From NCBI RefSeq assembly GCF_014203755.1, contig NZ_JACHJS010000001.1:3038001-3102000 (forward strand): DNA of 64,000 nt, given 5' to 3'. The notes beneath the pieces are model-generated. The model saw only the letters and a list, made by a program, of their open reading frames with translations. It was not told the origin of the DNA and did not search any database. The position numbers and the translations under genes were made by a program. The DNA is from Saccharothrix violaceirubra (GTDB lineage: Bacteria > Actinomycetota > Actinomycetes > Mycobacteriales > Pseudonocardiaceae). This document shows positions 50,181 through 57,225 of this stretch, in pieces. Position 1 is the first letter of the stretch, and the number at the start of each line of letters is the position of its first letter.

Positions 50181-51929
50181 TCAGGACAGCGTCAGCGCCG
50201 GCAGGTCCGTCGGCCCGCCCGCCGCGCGTCGCCGCAGGAGCCGGGCGAGGCAGTCGGCCAGCGGTCCGCCGCCGACTGGCGCGAGCGGGGTCCACGCGGT
50301 TCCCGTCGGGGTGCGGACGCGGTCCAGGAACGTGGCCAGGTGTCCGGTGTCGACCTCGACGTCGAAGCGGTCGGCGGTCGCCACCGCCTCGTAACCGCTG
50401 AGCAGGTCCGGCATGCGGGCGCCCTCGTTGGCGAACCCGCCGCCGGCGACGCGGTGCCGGTCGAGCAGCGTGACCACGTCCCGTCGCACGCCCCGGCCGA
50501 GGCCGTCCAGCACCCGCTGCGCCTGCAAACCCGCCCGCAGCGTGGGTGTCGATCCCGGCACGTGCCCGAAACCGGCACTGTCCACTGTGCTCCGACAGGC
50601 CTCGACGAAACCGACCAGGCGTCGGGTGTCCAGCGCCCGCGCCACCGGGATGTCCAGCAGGCGGAGGATTTCCACCGCGGCCGAGGTGGACACCAGGTCT
50701 GAGGCGCGACCCTCCCAGTACCCGAAGCCGCCGTCGGTGTTCTGGAGCGTCCGGAGCCAGTCCGCGATCTCCCCGCGTGCCGCGGGATCGTCCGCGCACG
50801 CACCGGCGGCCAGCGCCCAGAGCGTGCACCGCACCTCGCTGCCCCGGGCGGGCATGTACATCACGCCGCCCTCGTTGGGCAGTCGGCAGCCCGCGAGCCA
50901 CTGCCGCCAGGGAGCACGGCGCGGGTCGTCGGGCTCCGCGCCCAGCACAGCGGCGGCGGTGCTCAACGCGTCACCGGCGTGTTCGGGTTCGCGGTAGGTG
51001 AAGCCGCCGTCGGGGCAGGCCAGTTCCCGTACCCGGGCGACGACCGGATCGGCGTGGACACCGGTGTCGGCGCCCAGCGCCCGCAGCGAACCGACCGCGC
51101 AGAACGAGGCCCACACGTCGGCCACGTCGTACCCGGCCCACCGGACGAAGGCGCCGTCGGCCGTGCGGCGATCCTCGATCCACCGCAGGCAGCCGGCGCG
51201 GTCGCGCGGACCGGCGCCCAACGCGTCGAGCGCGGCGGTCGCCCGGTAGGTCGCCCACATGCACGGTGTCCGCGCGTCGGCGCCGAAGCGGAAGCCGCCG
51301 TCGGGGCCCTGCTGGTCCCGGAGCCACCAGAGGAGGGCCGGGACGTCCCATGGGGGAGCCAGATCCGGTTCGGCGGTCCGCAACGCGCGCCAGGCCATCA
51401 CGCCGTAGAAGCAGGCGCGGACGTCGGACCGGCCGTACCGGGCGTGCTCGGGCGACCAGCCCAGCCCGCCGTCGGGTGTCTGGAGGAGGCGCAGCCAGTC
51501 CAGGAGGCGTCGCCGGTCCGGCACGTCGGCGCGGCACAGCTCGACCACGGTGCGCACGGAGAAGTGCGTCGCCCAGACGTCGGCGGCCTGGCCGGGCATC
51601 ATCGCGTACGCGTCGCCGGTCCACGTGCCGCGCAACCACCTGGCGGTGCGTTCCAGGCGCGGCACGTCGGCGCCGAGGTCGGCCAATGCCTGCGCGCAGT
51701 AGAAGGTGGCCCACGCGTCGGAGGCCATGCCCTTGCTCCAGGCGTAGCCGCCGTCCGCGTTCTGCTTGCCGGCGAGGAAGGCCGCGGTCTCGGCGACGCC
51801 CGGGGCGTCGCCGACGCGGCCCAGCCACGCCAGGGTCCGGGTCGCGGCGTAGGTGCACCACAGGTCGGCTTCGCCGCCGGAGACGGCGAGCCCGCCGGGT
51901 GCGCGCGGGGTGGTGTCGACGGCGGTCAT
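50181..51929 (-). CDS. Squalene-cyclase-like (alpha/alpha) toroid protein
   Basis: 582 residues made of about nine to eleven prenyltransferase/squalene-oxidase repeats: GGYAW..ASDAWATFYCAQAL, GGLGWSPEHARYGRSD, GGFRFGADARTPCMWATYRA, GAFVRWAGYDVADVWASFCA, GGFTYREPEHAGDALSTAAA, GGFGYWEGRASDLVSTSA and GGFANEGARMPD. The DxDD acid of squalene-hopene cyclases and the D..C..H zinc site of protein prenyltransferases were not found. No signal peptide or membrane helix. ATG overlaps the upstream ligase stop by 4 bases. Its role in an operon without terpene genes is unexplained: a cyclase of another type, or a scaffold. Confidence 0.82.
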   Translation of the reverse strand: MTAVDTTPRAPGGLAVSGGEADLWCTYAATRTLAWLGRVGDAPGVAETAAFLAGKQNADGGYAWSKGMASDAWATFYCAQALADLGADVPRLERTARWLRGTWTGDAYAMMPGQAADVWATHFSVRTVVELCRADVPDRRRLLDWLRLLQTPDGGLGWSPEHARYGRSDVRACFYGVMAWRALRTAEPDLAPPWDVPALLWWLRDQQGPDGGFRFGADARTPCMWATYRATAALDALGAGPRDRAGCLRWIEDRRTADGAFVRWAGYDVADVWASFCAVGSLRALGADTGVHADPVVARVRELACPDGGFTYREPEHAGDALSTAAAVLGAEPDDPRRAPWRQWLAGCRLPNEGGVMYMPARGSEVRCTLWALAAGACADDPAARGEIADWLRTLQNTDGGFGYWEGRASDLVSTSAAVEILRLLDIPVARALDTRRLVGFVEACRSTVDSAGFGHVPGSTPTLRAGLQAQRVLDGLGRGVRRDVVTLLDRHRVAGGGFANEGARMPDLLSGYEAVATADRFDVEVDTGHLATFLDRVRTPTGTAWTPLAPVGGGPLADCLARLLRRRAAGGPTDLPALTLS

Positions 51930-53239
51930 CGGACCGACTCCACCACCCGGAAGTTGGACCGCTTCCAGCTCTTCTGCGACGCACCGCTCTTGGTGGTGGC
52001 CGGGAGCTGGTTGACGAAGAGCACCTCGTCCCATTGCAGCCCGAGCAGGTCACGGGAGGCGTCCTGGAGCTGTCCGGCCATGCCCCGCTCGCCGGACCGG
52101 TCCCACCGCACGTCGCGTTCCAGGATCAGCCGGGCGAAGTCGCCGGTGGTGTCGGTCTCCATCAGGTACCCGGTCGCCTCGGTGGCGCCGTAGACGACCT
52201 CCTCGACGCCGCGGACGGTCAACGTGGCACCGCGCACCCGCAGCGCGTCCGAGCTGCGGCCCGAGACCCGGATCACCGGGGACCCGTCGCCGCACCCGCA
52301 CTCGCCGCCCACCTCGACCTCGTCGCCGGTGTCCAGTCGCAGCAGCACCCTGGCGTGCAGGTTGAGCGGCGTGACGACGAGGCGGCCGGAGCCCGACGCG
52401 GGGAGCGGCACCACGCCGTCGTCGGTCGCGAGTTCGAAGTAGTTGGTCGTGGTGAGCAGGTGCAGCCGGTCACGGGCGCAACTCGCGGCCAGCGTGCCGG
52501 TCTCCGTGCTGCCGTAGCTCGCGTCGAACGCCCGGGCGCCCCACCAGTGGCCGAGGCGGCGGCGGAACGGCGCCGTGCTCACCTCGCCGAGCAGCATCAG
52601 CCGGTCCACCGAAGCGCCGAGTTCGTCGAGGAGGCCGCGCTGTTTGAGCAATCTGCTGAATTGCAGCGCGACGCCCGGTGCGACGAAGACCGTGGTCGGC
52701 CGCAGGGTTCGCCAGAGGCCGATCACCCGGTCCCAGTCCGAGATGCCGGTGGCGAACGGATAGGCCCGCGTGTGCGGGAACCCGAGGTATTCGACGACTC
52801 CCACGATGAGATCCGCGACCGGCACGATGTCCGATGGCATCATGACCAGTACACGTTCATCCGGGGTGAACAGACCACGCCAGGCTTCGGCCACGGACGT
52901 GGTGTTCCAAATGATGTCCTCGGCCAGTCGGGGTGTGGGTGTCGGACTTCCGGTCGTGCCGGTGGTCTCGTAGTACTTCACCGCTTCACCGATGGCCGCG
53001 GCGAGGAATGCGCCGGGGTCGGACTTGAGTCGGTCCTTGCCGGTGGCCGGTAGCCGGGCGAAATTCTCGGGCGAGAATTCACCTAACCGGCGGTATGCGT
53101 CGGTGTTCCGGGCGCGTGCCCAGACGGATTGGAGTTTCTGCTGGTAGAAGCTGTGCGAACTGGTCGCCCTGTGGCCGGCGCGGATCTCGGCGCGGGCCAG
53201 TTGCAACGTGTGCAGGCGATCCAGGCTATTGATCAGCAA
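51926..53239 (-). CDS. PaaK-like phenylacetate-CoA ligase homologue
   Basis: 437 residues, ANL enzyme of the phenylacetate-CoA ligase type. P-loop YETTGTTGSPTPTPR at 90-104, ASYGSTETGTLAASC as A5, LLRLDTGDEVEVGGECGCGD with the Cys pair usual in PaaK, and a C-terminal KSGASQKSWKRS with the catalytic Lys. Such ligases activate aryl or amino acids in many clusters. TTG at 53239, 7 bases after GGGGAG, starts the seven-gene operon; the palindrome at 53316 lies 77 bases upstream. It is the second adenylating enzyme here, so two different acids may be activated. Confidence 0.88.
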   Translation of the reverse strand: MLINSLDRLHTLQLARAEIRAGHRATSSHSFYQQKLQSVWARARNTDAYRRLGEFSPENFARLPATGKDRLKSDPGAFLAAAIGEAVKYYETTGTTGSPTPTPRLAEDIIWNTTSVAEAWRGLFTPDERVLVMMPSDIVPVADLIVGVVEYLGFPHTRAYPFATGISDWDRVIGLWRTLRPTTVFVAPGVALQFSRLLKQRGLLDELGASVDRLMLLGEVSTAPFRRRLGHWWGARAFDASYGSTETGTLAASCARDRLHLLTTTNYFELATDDGVVPLPASGSGRLVVTPLNLHARVLLRLDTGDEVEVGGECGCGDGSPVIRVSGRSSDALRVRGATLTVRGVEEVVYGATEATGYLMETDTTGDFARLILERDVRWDRSGERGMAGQLQDASRDLLGLQWDEVLFVNQLPATTKSGASQKSWKRSNFRVVESVR

Positions 53240-53566
53240 TCGAATTCTCCCCGCGAGACGTGGGCAGACCGCAGTCCCCTCGAATTACTGCATCCACGCT
53301 GTCCAATGTGGTCAATTTAGCACTAAACAAGCAACATTGCAACCGCGTTGCCGGGAACGTGGGATGTTGGGGCGACCACAGTCATGTTCACCCGAAAGGC
53401 GGTGTGGTGCCCGCCGTGGGCCGGGCCACGCTGACGATCAGCGGGTGATGTGCCGGCACCCCGCCGTGAACGTCGAAAATCGCTCTGCCTCGTCCCCGAG
53501 CGGGTACGACGCAGTCCCGAACCGGACAATTGGGTTACGGTTCACGACCACGTTAAGGGTTTGCCC
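53240..53566. other. Divergent control region of ligase operon and asnB
   Basis: 327 bases with no gene. It contains the operator-like palindrome at 53316-53327, and on the minus strand a TTGACC hexamer (53307-53312) just downstream of it that could be a -35 element for the ligase operon. The last 40 bases before asnB are A+T-richer (GGGTTACGG..CGTTAAGGG). Confidence 0.5.
53316..53327. promoter_or_regulatory. Cluster operator copy 2 (TTTAG-CA-CTAAA)
   Basis: Perfect half-sites TTTAG and CTAAA with a 2-base centre, the same form as 44960-44971, located between the divergent ligase operon and asnB. Probably bound by the MarR protein encoded at 45021. Confidence 0.7.
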
Positions 53567-55396
53567 ATGTGCGGTATTGCCGGGTGGGTCGACTTCGGTC
53601 GGCCACGTGTTTCGCAGCGTGCCGAGTTGGAACGGATGACCACCACGCTGGCACCTCGGGGACCGGACGCGGCCGGGTTCTGGCTCGACCGGCACGTCGG
53701 ACTCGGACACCGCCGGTTGGCGATCATCGACGTGCGGCGGGGCACCCAGCCGATGATCGCCGGACCGGAGTCCGGTCCGCACGCCGTGCTCTCCTACAGC
53801 GGCGAGGTCTACAACTTCCAGGAGCTACGGGCCGAACTGGTCCGGCGCGGCCACGTCTTCCGCACCCGCAGCGACACCGAGGTGGTGCTGGAGGCGTACC
53901 TGGAGTGGGGCACGGACTTCGTGCGACGCCTCGACGGCATGTTCGCGTTCGCGCTGTGGGACGCCCGGGAGCAGCGGCTGCTGCTGGTACGGGACCGGCT
54001 GGGCATCAAGCCGCTCTACTACGCCCCGTTGGGCTCGGGCGTCCTGTTCGGGTCCGAACCCAAGGCCGTGCTCGCCCATCCCGAGTTCACCGCGGAACTC
54101 GACGACGAGGGCCTCGCGGACCTGCTGGCGCTGAGCGGGACGCCCGGTCGCACCCCGTTGCGCGGCTTGGCGGAACTGCCGCCGGGGCACGTCCTGACCG
54201 TGGACCGGCGGGGGACCCGGACGCACCGCTACTGGGGACTGGAGAGCCGGCCGCACGAGGACGACATCCCCACCACCGTCCGCACGGTACGGGAACTGCT
54301 CGAGGACATCGTCCGGCGGCAACTGGTCACCGACGTCCCCCTCTGCACGCTGCTGTCCGGCGGCCTGGACTCCAGCGCCCTGACCGCCATCGCCGCGGCC
54401 ATCCTCGGCGGGCGCGGCGAGGGCCCGGTGCGGTCGTTCTCCGTCGACTTCGTCGGCAGCCAGGAGGACTTCCGCGGCAGCGAGTTCCGGCCCGACCGGG
54501 ACAACCCGTACGCCACGATGGTCGCGGAGCACATCGGGACCGAGCACCGGACCATCGAACTGCCCGCCGAGGCGCTGACGACCGACGGGGCACGGCGGGC
54601 GGTGCTCGACGCCCACGACCTGCCACTGACCTTCGGCGACGTCGACACGTCGTTGCACCGGCTCTTCACCCGCATCCGGGACCACTCCACCGTGGCGTTG
54701 TCCGGCGAGTCGGCGGACGAGGTGTTCGGCGGCTACGTCTGGTTCCACGACCCGAAGGTCGTCGCCACCGAGGACTTCCCGTGGCTGAGCCGGATGCGGT
54801 TCGTCCCCGAGGACATGCTCGACCGGGACTTCCGCGAGCGGACCCGGTTCGCGCAACTGCGCGCCGACGCCTACCGGCAGGCCGTCGCCGAGGTGGACCA
54901 CCTGCCGGGCGACGACCACCACGAGCGGCGCATGCGCGAGATCGGCCACCTGCACCTGACCCGGTGGCTGCCGGTGCTGCTCGACCGCAAGGATCGCCTG
55001 AGCATGGCCGCCGGCCTGGAGGTGCGCGTGCCGTTCTGCGACCACCGTCTGATCGAGTACGTCCACAACATCCCGTGGAAGATCAAGGCCTACGACGGCC
55101 GGGAGAAGAGCGTCCTGCGTGGCGCCGTCGCCGACCTGCTCCCGCCGGCCGTGCTCGACCGCAGGAAGAGTCCTTACCCCACCACCGGGGACCAGCGGTA
55201 CGAGCGCGATCTGCGCGCGCGGACCGCGAAGTTGCTCCAGGACGACCGTTCACCCGCCTTGGACTTCGTCGACGCCGGACGGTTGCGGGAGTTGCTGGAC
55301 CGGCCGTTCGGTCACTTCGACTCCCAGCTCAGCCGCAACCCGATGGAGACCGCCCTGATGCTGGACGACTGGCTGCGCACCTACGGCCTGGCGTAG
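53567..55396 (+). CDS. asnB: Glutamine-dependent asparagine synthetase
   Basis: 609 residues. N-terminal class II glutaminase domain begins MCGIAGWVDFG, so Cys2 becomes the nucleophile after Met removal; RGPDAAGFW, LGHRRLAIID and SYSGEVYNF are its other motifs. The synthetase domain has the ATP loop LLSGGLDSSAL (SGGLDS at 264-269), LSGESADEVFGGY and RVPFCDHRLIEY. Homologues in clusters amidate carboxylates other than aspartate. Presence of Cys2 argues against a beta-lactam synthetase. Start fixed by Met-Cys; AAGGG lies 7 bases upstream. Divergent from the ligase operon and sharing its control region. Confidence 0.93.
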   Translation: MCGIAGWVDFGRPRVSQRAELERMTTTLAPRGPDAAGFWLDRHVGLGHRRLAIIDVRRGTQPMIAGPESGPHAVLSYSGEVYNFQELRAELVRRGHVFRTRSDTEVVLEAYLEWGTDFVRRLDGMFAFALWDAREQRLLLVRDRLGIKPLYYAPLGSGVLFGSEPKAVLAHPEFTAELDDEGLADLLALSGTPGRTPLRGLAELPPGHVLTVDRRGTRTHRYWGLESRPHEDDIPTTVRTVRELLEDIVRRQLVTDVPLCTLLSGGLDSSALTAIAAAILGGRGEGPVRSFSVDFVGSQEDFRGSEFRPDRDNPYATMVAEHIGTEHRTIELPAEALTTDGARRAVLDAHDLPLTFGDVDTSLHRLFTRIRDHSTVALSGESADEVFGGYVWFHDPKVVATEDFPWLSRMRFVPEDMLDRDFRERTRFAQLRADAYRQAVAEVDHLPGDDHHERRMREIGHLHLTRWLPVLLDRKDRLSMAAGLEVRVPFCDHRLIEYVHNIPWKIKAYDGREKSVLRGAVADLLPPAVLDRRKSPYPTTGDQRYERDLRARTAKLLQDDRSPALDFVDAGRLRELLDRPFGHFDSQLSRNPMETALMLDDWLRTYGLA

Positions 55397-55401
55397 CGGG
55401 T

Positions 55402-56508
55402 TCAGGGGAACGTCCAGCGGGTCGGTCGCCGTTTGCCGTCGGGTGCGACGCTCACGCCGTAGGCCGTGCCGGTGTTGTTGAAGCCGGCGGCCTCCGCGCC
55501 CTCGCCCGGGGCGAGGGCGGGCAGTTCGACGAAGGTGCCCGCGTGCCACACGTACGAACGCCTTGGTTCGTCGTACCGGCCGCGTGACACCAGGACCTGG
55601 CCGCGTTCGTTGATCGCGACGGCGCCGCTGGGCTTGTCGTAGCCGTCGAAGTCGACGAGCGCCCCGTGTCGCCACAGCACGGCGTGCGGGGTGCCGTCGG
55701 GGCGCGTCGTGGAACCGGCCACGTCGCCGGCGCGGTTGACGGACGTGGCCACGCCGCCGGGCGAGTCGCCGGTCGGGAGCCGGACGACCGTGTTCCCCTG
55801 CCACCGCAACGGGACGCTCCACCCGTCGCGGTCGCCGGTGCCCACCGCGTACTCGTCGTTCGCCGAGGACACCGTCGCACTCCCGACGCCCGGCGGCAGG
55901 GGCAGCCACCGGCACACGCCGTCGCGCCCGCAGCGGACCGGCCTGTCCCGGCCGCCGTCGAAGGCCAGGCGGCCGTAGACCGTGCCGTCGTCGGTGATGA
56001 GGTCGGCCAGGCCCAACGCGTCGTCGCTCGGGAACTCCAGCACCCGGAACCGGCCTTGTCGCGCGACGCCGACGTTCTCCCACTCGTCCTGGCCCGGCTC
56101 GCGGTACGCGAGGACGACGTCGCCCGCGCTGTTGATCGCGTTGGGGCCGACGTCCCGCGCGGTCGCGGGCTTGGGGATCTCGACAGTGGTACCGCGCTGC
56201 CACACCAGCGCCCGCCCGGCCCGGTCCTGCCACAGCACCCGGCCGTCCCGGCTCACGGCGACCGGGTCGCCCTCGCCCAACTCGCGGAACCCGCCGGTGG
56301 GCGGCCACACGACCGTGCGGGGCCATGCCGGGTCGTAGCGGCTCTGGCCGAGGATCGTGCCGGTGTCGTCGATGCCGGCGAGCCACGTCCACGTGTTCCC
56401 CGGCGGCGGTTCGAGCGGAACGGCCACCGCACCCGCCGCCACCGCGACCACCTGTGACCCGCACAGCAGCACGACGGCAGTGGCGACTGTCGACACCCCA
56501 CGACGCAT
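55402..56508 (-). CDS. Secreted HAF-repeat-like beta-propeller protein
   Basis: 368 residues with signal peptide (MRRGVSTVATAVVLLCGSQV, cleavage near residue 28). Six or more repeats of about 50 residues with patterns such as GIDDTGTILGQSRYD, AINSAGDVVLAY, VNRAGDVAGSTTRPDG, AINERGQVLVSRGRY and GFNNTGTAYGVS, each followed by a W-containing strand. This matches extracellular HAF repeats, thought to form a propeller. No catalytic motif. It ends 5 bases from asnB and is probably unrelated to the biosynthetic genes. Confidence 0.78.
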   Translation of the reverse strand: MRRGVSTVATAVVLLCGSQVVAVAAGAVAVPLEPPPGNTWTWLAGIDDTGTILGQSRYDPAWPRTVVWPPTGGFRELGEGDPVAVSRDGRVLWQDRAGRALVWQRGTTVEIPKPATARDVGPNAINSAGDVVLAYREPGQDEWENVGVARQGRFRVLEFPSDDALGLADLITDDGTVYGRLAFDGGRDRPVRCGRDGVCRWLPLPPGVGSATVSSANDEYAVGTGDRDGWSVPLRWQGNTVVRLPTGDSPGGVATSVNRAGDVAGSTTRPDGTPHAVLWRHGALVDFDGYDKPSGAVAINERGQVLVSRGRYDEPRRSYVWHAGTFVELPALAPGEGAEAAGFNNTGTAYGVSVAPDGKRRPTRWTFP

Positions 56509-56834
56509 GCCCGTCTCCCTTCGTTCCCGGTCCGGACGCTAGCCCCGGTCCGGCGACCCGTGGACGCCCCTTCGGCCCACCCCGACCGGGTGCGAGCCGG
56601 GCACGCGTCCCGACAGCCACATCCGGGGTGGCATGCCCGGGACCACGCCGTTCCCCGGTGCCGCACGCCGACCGGCGGAGGTCCGGAAGTCCTGGTGGAG
56701 CAACGACTTCGCGCTCCGCTGTGCGGAGGTGGGACGCCCGTGGGCAGCAGTCCGGGGCCGTCCCCGTGCGGGCGTGCCATGCGAGGGGGAAAGACGCCGG
56801 GGTTAGCCTGGACGGGGTCGGTGAGGAGGATGCC
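56509..56834. other. Intergenic region, 326 bases
   Basis: Divergent spacer between the HAF protein and the 76-residue gene. No gene, hairpin or palindrome of note was seen. Confidence 0.4.
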
Positions 56835-57065
56835 GTGACGGACGAGGAACTGCTGGTCGAGTTCGCCCTGACCCGGCTGGACCACCCCGGGGCGGACCTG
56901 GAGGACGTCGCGGAGCTGGTCGTGCGGCGCCTGGGGGAGGAGCGGATGGTCGAGTTCGCGTCCCGGACGTTGGCCGCGCGTGACGAGCTGCGCGGGGCGC
57001 TGTTCCCCGCGGCGGTGGAGCACGTGCTGCGGGTGGTGCTGACGTTGCGCGGACCGGCGGACTGA
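56835..57065 (+). CDS. Small acidic helical protein, 76 residues
   Basis: GTG at 56835 lies 6 bases after GAGGAGGA, a strong ribosome site. Entirely helical: ELLVEFALTRLDHPGADLED, VAELVVRRLGEERMVEFASR, ALFPAAVEHVLRVVLTLRG. Function unknown. Confidence 0.62.
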   Translation: MTDEELLVEFALTRLDHPGADLEDVAELVVRRLGEERMVEFASRTLAARDELRGALFPAAVEHVLRVVLTLRGPAD

Positions 57066-57225
57066 ACCGGACCCGGATCCGATCGGTGGGTGTGGGCCGA
57101 GAGCGACGGCCTGCGACGAAACGGTTGGCCTGTCAGGGCATTCGAGTGAAACGCGAGTGATCGCCTTCGCGCGCCGAGGTGCGGTGCCTAGCGTCTCGCG
57201 CTGTCCCCGGTGCGAGGAGGTCGAC

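Noticed and set aside
50181..51929. Terpene cyclase giving a hybrid terpenoid
   Set aside because: No DxDD or DDxxD motif and no isoprenoid gene in the window; called only as a toroid-fold protein.
53567..55396. Beta-lactam synthetase rather than asparagine synthetase
   Set aside because: Beta-lactam synthetases lack the N-terminal Cys nucleophile; this protein begins Met-Cys-Gly and has intact glutaminase motifs.
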